The notes under the pieces are model-generated. The model did not search any database and had not been told where the DNA came from. It was given only the letters and a program-made list of their open reading frames with translations. From Planctomycetia bacterium (GTDB lineage Bacteria; Planctomycetota; Planctomycetia; Pirellulales; UBA1268): a stretch of 35,716 nucleotides of DNA. Location: contig RFRL01000010.1 in assembly GCA_009924545.1 (NCBI GenBank), positions 1 to 35,716 on the forward strand. Reading direction: 5' to 3'. Shown here piece after piece: positions 12,168 to 20,238 of the stretch. Every line of letters begins with the position of its first letter. Position 1 is the stretch's first letter. Made by a program: the position numbers and the translations under genes.

Positions 12168-14614
12168 CAGTGGTTGAAGACGAATTCGGGGGAGTTGAGC
12201 AGGGCCCAGAAGACGTCCTCCAGGGCCTGGCGGGGATCGGGTGCCTGCAGCACCATGGCGATCGTTTCCTGGCGCTCGCGCTCGTTGGGGAGGCGCCCGT
12301 AGCAGCGCACGAAGAGCTCGTCGAGGACCGCGGTCGGCGTCATCCCGGCGGTGAGGAGGCGCGGCACGAGTTTGCCCTGGGCGATGCGATCGTTGGCGGC
12401 GTCGCCGTTGAGCAGGTGCAGCGCCTGGGAGAGGCTCGGATCCATGCGGACGGCGCAGGTGCACACGTCCTCGCGCGTGGCACGGCCGAAGGTGGTGAGG
12501 AAGTAGTTGGTGGTCCGGCCGTCGGCCACCTCCACCGCCCGTCCCCCCTGTGGCAGTCCGGGGAACTTGGTCCGCGTCTCGGTGACCTGGGTGAGCACGT
12601 CGAGGAGCACCTCGGCCCGGATCCGCCGCACCGCCGCGTGCGAGAAGTTGGTGTTGTCGAGGGCGTTGGAGGGGTTGGTTTCGCAGGAGCGCTGGTAGGT
12701 CTCGGAGAGGAGGATTTCACGGACGAGGCTGCGGAAGTCCCAGCCGGAAGCGGCGAACCGGCGTCCCAACTCGTCGAGGAGCGGGCCATTGGAGGGAGGA
12801 TTGCTCACCCGGGCATCGTCCGGCTCGTGGACGATGCCGCGGCCGTGGAAGTGGGTCCAGGCGAGGTTGGCGACGTGCTTGGCGAAGTAGGGGTTCTCGG
12901 CCGTGGTGATCCACGCCGCCAGTGCCTCGCGGCGGTCGCGGTCGGCCACCCGCGGCACTTCGCCGCCGAGGAACTTCGGGGCCACCGTCTGGCCGGTGAC
13001 CGGATGCTTCACGTCGCCCGAGCCGGCGTCGTAGATGATCGTCTCGCGCGGGTCGGCGGCACGCTTCCGCCCGATCTGCGGGAAGAAGGCGGCGAAGCCG
13101 TAGTAGTCGTCCATCGTCCAGCGGTCGAAGGGATGGTTGTGGCACTGGGCGCACTGGATACGCATCCCGAGGAAGGCCTGGGCGACGTTCTCGGCGAGCT
13201 TGAGCGTGTTCCGCTCGAGCTGGAAGTAGTTGGTGGGCGGGTTCTCGAAGGTGCCGCCGGAGGCGGTGAGGAGATCGCGGACCATCTGATCAACCGGCTG
13301 GTTGGCGGCGATGCGCTGCTCGAGCCAGTGGTGGTAGAGGATCGCCCCCTTGGGGCTGACGACGTTGTTCTGCGAGCGGATCTGGAGCATGTCGGCCCAC
13401 TTCATCACCCACAGGTCGACGAACTCTTCCCGGGTGAGGAGCCGATCGACGAGGCGCGCCCGCTTGTCGGCCGAGGTGTCGGCGAGGAACGCCTCCCGCT
13501 CCGCCGCCGTGGGGAGCAGGCCGACCACGTCGAGCATGACGCGGCGGAGGAATGTGGCGTCGTCGCACACCGCTGACGGAGTGATCCGCAGGGCCGCCAG
13601 CTTGGCATCGACGAGATCGTCGATCCAGTTGCCGCCCGGCGTGCCACCCGCGGACGCCGTCGTCGGCCCGAGGCCGGTCGGGATCACCACCACCGGCACC
13701 CCCACGGTGATCGTGTCGTAGCGAGCCATGATGAAGGCCTCGCCCCGGTCGCCGCTGGTGATCCGGCCGTCCACGCTCACCTTCGCCGACTGATCGTTGT
13801 TGGAGCCGTACCAGACCAGGTCGGTGACGTCGCGGTCGGTGCCGTCGGCGAACCGGGCGACGGCGACCAGTCGCTGGGTGGCCGCCGCGCCCTCGAGGAG
13901 GGCCTGTGGCGGGTGGAGGTCGAGGCCCACGAGGCGCGGCACCGCGGTGGGGTCGTCGGGGGCGCCCGCGGCGATCCAGTCGACGAGCGTCCTCGCCAGG
14001 AGGCTGTCGGCGGTGAACCGTTTGCCACCGGTGTGGGGCGCCGTGCCCACCGCCTTCCGCACCAGCAGGCTCTCCTCCGGGTTGGCCAGGTCGATGCGCC
14101 GCCCGGGGAGCTCCCGGGTGATGCGCTGGTAGTCGCCGGCGGGGTCGAAGCCGAAGAGCGACAGCCGGAAACCGTCCTTGCCGCGGGCCGCGCCGTGGCA
14201 ACTGCCCATGTTGCAGCCACCGCGGGCGAAGACCGGCATCACGTCGAGCCGGAAGGAGAGGGGCGGGTCGGAGGTGGCCGACACCACCACCAGCGGAATC
14301 TCCACCGTCCGCCCGCCATGGCTGATGCGGACGAGCCCTTCGCCATCGGCCAGGGGCCGGAACAGGAGACCTCCGTCGAGCGCCTCGACGGCGGCCAGCT
14401 GCGGGGCGAGGAGCGTGCACGCGGCGCGGTCGGTGACGTCGCGCGTGCGGCCGTCGGCGAGCGTCTCCTGGACGATGACGCGCTGCCGGTCGCGCGCCGA
14501 GTCGAGGCGCACTCCCGGCGGGTAGGCATGCAGTGCCACCACCTCGTCGGCGGGGGCAGCGGCGCGCGCCACGGCGGCCGACAGGATCGACGCGAGGAGC
14601 AGGAGGCGCGTCAT
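12167..14614 (-). CDS. DUF1549/DUF1553 (PSCyt2/PSD1) domain protein with c-type heme motifs
   Basis: FLRRVMLDVVGLLPTAAEREAFLAD...LLTREEFVDLWVMKWADMLQIRSQN; FLGMRIQCAQCHNHPFDRWTMDDYYGFAAFF; C-terminal DELFVRCYGRLPNERE...ALLNSPEFVFNH. Start at ATG 14614. Confidence 0.9.
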   Translation of the reverse strand: MTRLLLLASILSAAVARAAAPADEVVALHAYPPGVRLDSARDRQRVIVQETLADGRTRDVTDRAACTLLAPQLAAVEALDGGLLFRPLADGEGLVRISHGGRTVEIPLVVVSATSDPPLSFRLDVMPVFARGGCNMGSCHGAARGKDGFRLSLFGFDPAGDYQRITRELPGRRIDLANPEESLLVRKAVGTAPHTGGKRFTADSLLARTLVDWIAAGAPDDPTAVPRLVGLDLHPPQALLEGAAATQRLVAVARFADGTDRDVTDLVWYGSNNDQSAKVSVDGRITSGDRGEAFIMARYDTITVGVPVVVIPTGLGPTTASAGGTPGGNWIDDLVDAKLAALRITPSAVCDDATFLRRVMLDVVGLLPTAAEREAFLADTSADKRARLVDRLLTREEFVDLWVMKWADMLQIRSQNNVVSPKGAILYHHWLEQRIAANQPVDQMVRDLLTASGGTFENPPTNYFQLERNTLKLAENVAQAFLGMRIQCAQCHNHPFDRWTMDDYYGFAAFFPQIGRKRAADPRETIIYDAGSGDVKHPVTGQTVAPKFLGGEVPRVADRDRREALAAWITTAENPYFAKHVANLAWTHFHGRGIVHEPDDARVSNPPSNGPLLDELGRRFAASGWDFRSLVREILLSETYQRSCETNPSNALDNTNFSHAAVRRIRAEVLLDVLTQVTETRTKFPGLPQGGRAVEVADGRTTNYFLTTFGRATREDVCTCAVRMDPSLSQALHLLNGDAANDRIAQGKLVPRLLTAGMTPTAVLDELFVRCYGRLPNERERQETIAMVLQAPDPRQALEDVFWALLNSPEFVFNH

Positions 14615-17040
14615 GGGTTCGATCCCCCGAGGGCAGCCGTTTGCAGCGGCCGGTCGATCCGCAGTTGTGTGGCCGGCATCCGATGGACGACGAAGTGGTT
14701 GCCGAGCGGTACCTCGACCTGGAAGAAGATGTTGTCGTGCTTGCCGGGCGGGGCCTTGGGCCCGACTTTGATCGGCACCACCAGTTCGGTGGCGCCGGCG
14801 GCCAGTTCGGCGTCGGCCGCTTCGACGCCGGCCGGGAGCCCCAGCACCTTGACGCGGGCGGTGCCGGCGAACGCCGCCGGCTTGGTGAGCGTGCCCACCA
14901 GCCGGGTGTCGGTCCCCACCTCGGCCGTGATCCGGGCCACGGTCATCTCCACCATCGGCTCCACGACGCGGATCCGCACCGGTCGGCTGCACACGACAGT
15001 GCCCTCTTCGCGCCCGCGAAGCAAGCCCGTGACCACCACCGGCCACTCGCGCGGCGCCGCGTCGGCCTTCGCATTGAGCGTGAACGAGGCCTGCGTCGCA
15101 CCGTCGGCCACGTCGACGTCGGTTTGGGCGGTGATCCCTGGCGGCTTGAAGAGGAAGCCGAGGCGGACCTTGCCCGTGGCCCCATCCCCGCGCCGGACCT
15201 GCACGGCGAGGTCGAGCGATCCGCCGCGCACCAGCGGCACCACCGGGTCTTCGACGTCGACATGCAGGGGGGCCGGTTGCACGACCGCCACCGGCAGCCG
15301 GTCGGACACACTCGTCCGGTAAACCGAGTTGTTGGGCAGGCCGAACACGAGCGCCGTCGTCTGCCGCAGGCCGCCGAGAGGTTGGCCGGCGGCGACGTTT
15401 GTCGCAGCTCCCGTGGTGGCTTCGTGCGCCTGGCAGGCCAAGCGAGCCAGTCCTGTGGACTCGGCTGCTCCCGTGGGGGCCTCGAGCACGAGGAGAGTGG
15501 CGCTGGCGCCCGTCGCCACCGGGGCCACCGTGGCCTGCACGCCCGGGGGCAGATCGAGGCAGGCGACGTCGACGTCACCGGAAAACTCACTCCGCGCCGC
15601 GTTGAGCAGCAGGGCTGTGCGGTTGCCGCGGGGGACCACCCCGACAAGGCGGTCCTGGGTGTTGTTGCGCCCCGGCGGGATCGACACCTGCACCTCGGGG
15701 AGCACAGGTTCCACCTCCAGCCACCAGACGAAGTCGTCGCCACCGCGCCGCTGGTGGTCGGACACGCGGAGGAGGAACGACCCGTTGTCGGGGGTCGTCA
15801 CCTTGAGCGTGGCGTCGGGGCTGTCGCCGTCGTCGTTGGAGGTGATCCGGGCGCGCCTCGTATCGTCTTGGTGGGCCGCCACCACCAGGTCGACGGGCGC
15901 TCCCACACGCCGGCCGAAGGAGCGCACATGCCAGGCCGTGCCGCGCGGTGCCGCGACGCGCACCCAGTCGACGTCGCCGGGGGTGGCGAGCACCCCGACC
16001 AGCGCCGCCGGAGCGCTCGTCGCGGTGGGCTGCGCGGGATCGTCGTTGGGCTCGGCCTCGCGGACCACCGGCAGCGACGACACCCGCAGGGGCACGCCCA
16101 CGGGGCCGACCACGCCGTCCTTCACCGGCAACACGTCGGCCAACCCGGCGTCGATGCTTGCCGCGGTGGGCACCCTCACGCGCGCGGTGAACGGGCCGGA
16201 CGGGTCACCGAGCCACGTCACGTCGAGTTCGGAGCCCGGGGCCCCGCCGGGGGGCCAGGCCACGTGCGGCACGGGAAACCCGCCCACGTGGAGCAGGTAG
16301 ACGCAGCCGTCGTTGCCGCCGTAGGCGCTCTCGCGCACCCGGAGAAAATAGTCGCCGTCGGCCGGCGCGGTGACGGCGAGCATCGTGTCCTGGGCGAGGA
16401 GGGGATGATCGTCGCGCTCGGCGATCACCTCACCGGCGGCGGTGACGATCTCCAGGTGCGGGTCGAACATCTCCTGGTCGAGGCGCACCGCATCGACCGC
16501 CACGGCGATCCGGTCGCCGGCCCGGGCACGGACCCGGAACATGTCGACATCCTCGGCGGTGATCACCCCCGCCACCGTCCGGCCGGGGCCCGTCAGCGGG
16601 ACGTCGCCCGCCGTGGCGAGATCGTTGTTGGGCTCCTGCTCGGCCATCTGCTCGAGCACCCCGACGCGGAACATCCGCAGTTCCGACAGCCCCTCCGCGG
16701 TGCGCACGCGGAGGCGGTGGTTGCCCGGCGGGCACGCGGCGGGGATCTCGACCCGGGCCCGAACGCGGTTACCGTCGACGTTGGCGACTTCGAGCACCCG
16801 GATGGTGCCGGTCTCGAAGAACAGTTCGCGGACCTCGGCCAGCGACCGGCCGGAGAGCACGATCTCCACGGTGCTGCCCTGCTGACCGCCACCGGGGAAC
16901 ACGCGGTCGATCGTCGGCGCGGCCCAGACGGGCGTGGCCACGAGCAGGCCCGCGAGTAGCCCACCCACGCCAAAGAGCAGGGAGCCGGCGCGGGGGCGGA
17001 ATCCCCGGGCGCGAGTCGGGGGGCGACAGTGGCTCGTCAC
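14611..17040 (-). CDS. Secreted PPC (pre-peptidase C-terminal)-domain protein with N-terminal IPT/TIG-like segment
   Basis: Signal segment LLFGVGGLLAGLLVATPVWA; APTIDRVFPGGGQQGSTVEIVLSGRSL; EQEPNNDLATAGDVPLTGPGRTVAGVITAEDVDMFRVRARAGDRIAVAVDA and a second EAEPNDDPAQPT...ATPGDVDWVRVAAPRGTAW block. GTG start chosen at 17040. Confidence 0.75.
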   Translation of the reverse strand: MTSHCRPPTRARGFRPRAGSLLFGVGGLLAGLLVATPVWAAPTIDRVFPGGGQQGSTVEIVLSGRSLAEVRELFFETGTIRVLEVANVDGNRVRARVEIPAACPPGNHRLRVRTAEGLSELRMFRVGVLEQMAEQEPNNDLATAGDVPLTGPGRTVAGVITAEDVDMFRVRARAGDRIAVAVDAVRLDQEMFDPHLEIVTAAGEVIAERDDHPLLAQDTMLAVTAPADGDYFLRVRESAYGGNDGCVYLLHVGGFPVPHVAWPPGGAPGSELDVTWLGDPSGPFTARVRVPTAASIDAGLADVLPVKDGVVGPVGVPLRVSSLPVVREAEPNDDPAQPTATSAPAALVGVLATPGDVDWVRVAAPRGTAWHVRSFGRRVGAPVDLVVAAHQDDTRRARITSNDDGDSPDATLKVTTPDNGSFLLRVSDHQRRGGDDFVWWLEVEPVLPEVQVSIPPGRNNTQDRLVGVVPRGNRTALLLNAARSEFSGDVDVACLDLPPGVQATVAPVATGASATLLVLEAPTGAAESTGLARLACQAHEATTGAATNVAAGQPLGGLRQTTALVFGLPNNSVYRTSVSDRLPVAVVQPAPLHVDVEDPVVPLVRGGSLDLAVQVRRGDGATGKVRLGFLFKPPGITAQTDVDVADGATQASFTLNAKADAAPREWPVVVTGLLRGREEGTVVCSRPVRIRVVEPMVEMTVARITAEVGTDTRLVGTLTKPAAFAGTARVKVLGLPAGVEAADAELAAGATELVVPIKVGPKAPPGKHDNIFFQVEVPLGNHFVVHRMPATQLRIDRPLQTAALGGSNP

Positions 17041-17127
17041 GCGATCCTCCGGAAAGGAACCCGCCGGGGCACGAGGCCCCTGCCACGCTCGGGGCCGGGG
17101 CGGGATCGGGTGCGGCTGGGGCACGGG

Positions 17128-18417
17128 TCAGGCCAGCAGGTCCTTGCGGACGGTGCCGCCGTCGACGATCTCGATCGGCCGATTACCGGGGGCCATCAGT
17201 TCCTTCTCGGCCACGATGCCCAGGCAGTGGTACACCGTCGTGGCCAGGTCCTCGATCGACAGCGGCTTGTCGGCGGGCTCGGCGGCGATGGCATCGGAAC
17301 TGCCGTAGATCTGGCCGGCGCGGATCCCGCCCCCGGCCAGCACCACGCTGAACACCTTCGGCCAGTGGTCGCGGCCGGCGTCGTTGTTGATTTTCGGGGT
17401 CCGCCCGAACTCGCTCGACACCATCACGAGCGTCGAGGCCAGGAGCCCCCGCTGCTCGAGATCGGTGACGAGGGCCGCGAACGCCTGGTCGAACGGCGGC
17501 AGGGTGCGCGTGATGTTGTCGCGGATCTTCTGGTGCATGTCCCAGCCGCCGTACGACAGCGTGACGAAGCGGACCCCCGCCTCCACCAGCCGCCGTGCCA
17601 GCAGCATCCGCTGCCCGGCCTGGTTGCGGCCGTAGCTGTCGCGGACCGCCGCCGGTTCGGCGGCGATGTCGAAGGCGCCGCGCGCCTCGTCGGAACTGAC
17701 CAGCGCGTAGGCCCGCTGGTAGAAGGAATCCATCGCGGCGAGGTTCTCGGAATCCTCGAGCCGCTGGAAATGGCGGCCGACGACGTCGCGGAGGCGCTGC
17801 CGGGTGGCGAAGCGGGCGCCGTCGACGCCGCCCGGCAGGGCCAGGTCGCGGACCTTGAACCCCTCGTCGGCCGGATCGGACCCGATGGAGAACGGGCCGT
17901 AGCCACTGCCGAGGTAGCCGGCACCGGCATCGGGGGCCGGCAGACGCGGGATGCAGACGTACGGGGGCAGGTCGGCACGGGGGCCCAGTTCGTGGGAGAC
18001 CACGCTCCCCAGGCTGGGGAAGGTGAGGGCCGGGCTGGGACGGTACCCGGTGAACATGTTGTGCGTGCCGCGCTCGTGCGCCGCCTCGCCGTGGGTCATC
18101 GACCGGATCACGGTGAGCCGGTCGGCGATCTTGGCGGTGCGGGCGAGCTGCTCGTTGAACTGCACGCCCGGCAGGGCGGTGTCGATGGCGGCCATGTCGC
18201 CGCGGTATTCCACCGGCGCCAGCGGCTTGGGGTCGAACGTCTCCTGCTGGGCCCAGCCGCCGGGGAGCCAGATGTGGATGACGCTCTTCGCGGTGCCCTC
18301 GAAGTGGTGGAACGACTTGGCGTCGGCCCGGGCTGCCTGCAGCTTCAGGTACGACCCGAGGGACAGCCCCAACCCGCCGAGGGCCCCCACCTGGAGAAAC
18401 TCACGCCGGCCGCTCAT
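17128..18417 (-). CDS. DUF1501 domain-containing protein
   Basis: MSGRREFLQVGALGGLGLSLGSYLKLQAARADAKSFHHFEGTAKSVIHIWLPGGWAQQETFDPKPLAPVEYRGDM; VMVSSEFGRTPKINNDAGRDHWPKVFSVVLAGGGIRAGQIYGSSD is the DUF1501 signature region. Confidence 0.93.
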   Translation of the reverse strand: MSGRREFLQVGALGGLGLSLGSYLKLQAARADAKSFHHFEGTAKSVIHIWLPGGWAQQETFDPKPLAPVEYRGDMAAIDTALPGVQFNEQLARTAKIADRLTVIRSMTHGEAAHERGTHNMFTGYRPSPALTFPSLGSVVSHELGPRADLPPYVCIPRLPAPDAGAGYLGSGYGPFSIGSDPADEGFKVRDLALPGGVDGARFATRQRLRDVVGRHFQRLEDSENLAAMDSFYQRAYALVSSDEARGAFDIAAEPAAVRDSYGRNQAGQRMLLARRLVEAGVRFVTLSYGGWDMHQKIRDNITRTLPPFDQAFAALVTDLEQRGLLASTLVMVSSEFGRTPKINNDAGRDHWPKVFSVVLAGGGIRAGQIYGSSDAIAAEPADKPLSIEDLATTVYHCLGIVAEKELMAPGNRPIEIVDGGTVRKDLLA

Positions 18418-18470
18418 CTGCCTGTCTCCCCGGGGAAAACGTCGAGCACGACGACCCCGTAATGTAAATC

Positions 18471-18476
18471 CGATCC
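18471..18476 (-). promoter_or_regulatory. Candidate -10 element TACATT upstream of the DUF1501 operon
   Basis: Plus-strand AATGTA gives TACATT on minus about 55 nt upstream of the ATG at 18417; locally AT-rich. Confidence 0.3.
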
Positions 18477-18498
18477 ACTACTGAAAGGAGGTGCACCA

Positions 18499-18639
18499 GT
18501 GGGTGGAATCGGTCGGCGATCGCGGTTTTCGGGCGATATACGCGGGCTGTACGCGGCCTTCGGCCGCGACGTGCGGCGGCGACGTGCGGCCGCGCGGTTT
18601 GGTCAAGCCGTGCGGTCAAGCAGGGCGGTCACGGTGTAA
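18499..18639 (+). CDS. Candidate 46-aa small protein with a very strong Shine-Dalgarno
   Basis: AAAGGAGGTG at 18484-18493 precedes a GTG at 18499; ORF VGGIGRRSRFSGDIRGLYAAFGRDVRRRRAAARFGQAVRSSRAVTV ends at TAA 18639. Not in the supplied ORF track. Confidence 0.3.
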   Translation: MGGIGRRSRFSGDIRGLYAAFGRDVRRRRAAARFGQAVRSSRAVTV

Positions 18640-18706
18640 GGTAGCGACCCCGGGTGCTCCAGGGCAGCAGGATGACCCCCCAGGCTCCACGGCGCGACGT
18701 GCCGAC

Positions 18707-18787
18707 ATGATGAGGGTGATCGCCGCGACGGTGCGGCCGGGGCGCGCGGCCGTGTTCGGATCGCACGCTCGCGGGACGGCGGCCGCC
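18707..18787 (+). pseudogene. Possible remnant of an MNT-type minimal nucleotidyltransferase (N-terminal motif only)
   Basis: Reads MMRVIAATVRPGRAAVFGSHARGTAAA, resembling the MNT helix + (L/V)FGS-x-ARG-x-A motif; the expected downstream D-x-D (SDIDL) is missing in all three frames. Confidence 0.3.
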
Positions 18788-18952
18788 GTTTCCGTCTTCG
18801 GAACGGACCGTCGATCGGGGTTCGGCGTATCGGGAACGGAATGCTCGCGGATGCACTGAAACCCCGTGTCGTCGACCAAACCGCTTGAAACAATCCAGCG
18901 CCCCCGCGCGGACCGCGTCCCCGGAGTTCCGTCATGCTCAGTAAGTTGAGGT

Positions 18953-19795
18953 ATGTCTTCACGTGTGCTTCCAAGATGCGCGATCGGCGACGGTCTGACC
19001 TGTCCATCCTGCGGGAGTGTTGGCTCGACCCTCGTGGCTCGAAAGTCCCTGGTCACGGCACTGAGGCGATGCGGCGAATGCAAGTTGATGTTTCGCACGC
19101 CCACGACGACCGCCGAGGAAAACAGGGTTTTTTGTCGGGACCTCTATTCCCAGGGTTCCGTGACGGACATGCCCGATGACGAGCGGTTGAAGTCGCTCAT
19201 GGACTCGGGTTTTGCAGGCCGCGATCGGGACTTCAGCCCGTATGTGAAGGTGCTGGGGGCCCTCGGTGTGAAGCCGGGCGCGAGGATCCTGGACTTCGGC
19301 TGTTCGTGGGGCTACGGCAGTTGGCAGTTGCAAAGAAGCGGGTTCGAGGTGGACGCCTTCGAGATCTCCGAGTCGCGATGCCGCTTCGCGCGTGAAAAAC
19401 TGGGAGTCAATGCCTCCGACCGGATCGGCTCGATACCCGAAGGGAAATACGACGTTTTTTTCTCGGCACACGTGCTCGAGCATGTGCCGTCGGTTTCGTC
19501 GGCGATCGACCTCGCGCGGGCGAAAGTCGTGAGGGGCGGATTGTTCGTCGCCTTCACGGCGAATGGTTCCGAGGGCAATCGTCGTCGCGATCCGGTTGGT
19601 TGGGCTCGCTTGTGGGGACTGAATCACCCCAATTTCTTGGACGACGTCTCCTACCGCCACGTGTTTTCCGACATGCTGTTGGCGAGCGGTCCGTACGACC
19701 ACGAGCTCCTCGCGGATGCATGGCATCGCAGTGGCGTTCGAAGTCTGCCACTCGACGGCTATGAACTCTTGGCCGTCACGCGGATGGAGGGGTGA
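18953..19795 (+). CDS. Class I SAM-dependent methyltransferase with N-terminal zinc-ribbon-like segment
   Basis: CPSCGSVGSTLVARKSLVTALRRCGECKLMFRTP; GARILDFGCSWGYGSWQLQRSGFEVDAFEISESRCRFARE; YDVFFSAHVLEHVPSVSSAIDLARAKVVRGGLFVAFTANG. Confidence 0.85.
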   Translation: MSSRVLPRCAIGDGLTCPSCGSVGSTLVARKSLVTALRRCGECKLMFRTPTTTAEENRVFCRDLYSQGSVTDMPDDERLKSLMDSGFAGRDRDFSPYVKVLGALGVKPGARILDFGCSWGYGSWQLQRSGFEVDAFEISESRCRFAREKLGVNASDRIGSIPEGKYDVFFSAHVLEHVPSVSSAIDLARAKVVRGGLFVAFTANGSEGNRRRDPVGWARLWGLNHPNFLDDVSYRHVFSDMLLASGPYDHELLADAWHRSGVRSLPLDGYELLAVTRMEG

Positions 19796-19817
19796 CCGGA
19801 TCGGACTCCCCGGGGCC

Positions 19818-20030
19818 TCACGCCCGCTGGAGGGCTTCGACCGAGTTCACGTGGATCAGGCTGCAGTGCACGACACGGTCGGCGTCGGGATAAGTCACGA
19901 CGACCTTCGACTTGGTGAGGGCCACGCACTCCGGGTGAAGCACCTCGTGCACCTCACCATTCGAGAGACGGATGACGAAGGGCTCGAACGGCTCGCGGCG
20001 GATGAAATCGCGGATGGTTTCCATCGTCAT
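19818..20030 (-). CDS. Small conserved hypothetical protein (~70 aa, type recurrent in planctomycetes)
   Basis: MTMETIRDFIRREPFEPFVIRLSNGEVHEVLHPECVALTKSKVVVTYPDADRVVHCSLIHVNSVEALQRA; recalled pattern of small planctomycete proteins (REPFxPFxIRLxxGxxxxVxHPE). Confidence 0.7.
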   Translation of the reverse strand: MTMETIRDFIRREPFEPFVIRLSNGEVHEVLHPECVALTKSKVVVTYPDADRVVHCSLIHVNSVEALQRA

Positions 20031-20238
20031 GGGGAGGCCTGCCTCGGGGTGTACGTCGGTTCATTCTCCGGGAGTCGACAGGGGCTGTCAACGAACCCGG
20101 CCTCAGTTGAGGAAGTGCAGCCGAGGAAGCGCAGCCGGGGAGCCACACCGCGTCGTCAGGGGGCCGCCACGCTGCTGGTGGATGCCGGCCGTGCGCGATG
20201 TGCTGCGTGGTGTCAGAGGTGGCCCTTCCCCAGCACCG

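Noticed and set aside
18552-18568. Perfect hairpin CGCGGCC-TTC-GGCCGCG considered as an intrinsic terminator
   Set aside because: No T-tract follows and no gene ends just upstream; in GC-rich DNA such palindromes are frequent.
20109-20136. Two imperfect 14-bp tandem copies GAGGAAGTGCAGCC / GAGGAAGCGCAGCC
   Set aside because: Only two units, one mismatch, no associated feature; likely trivial.
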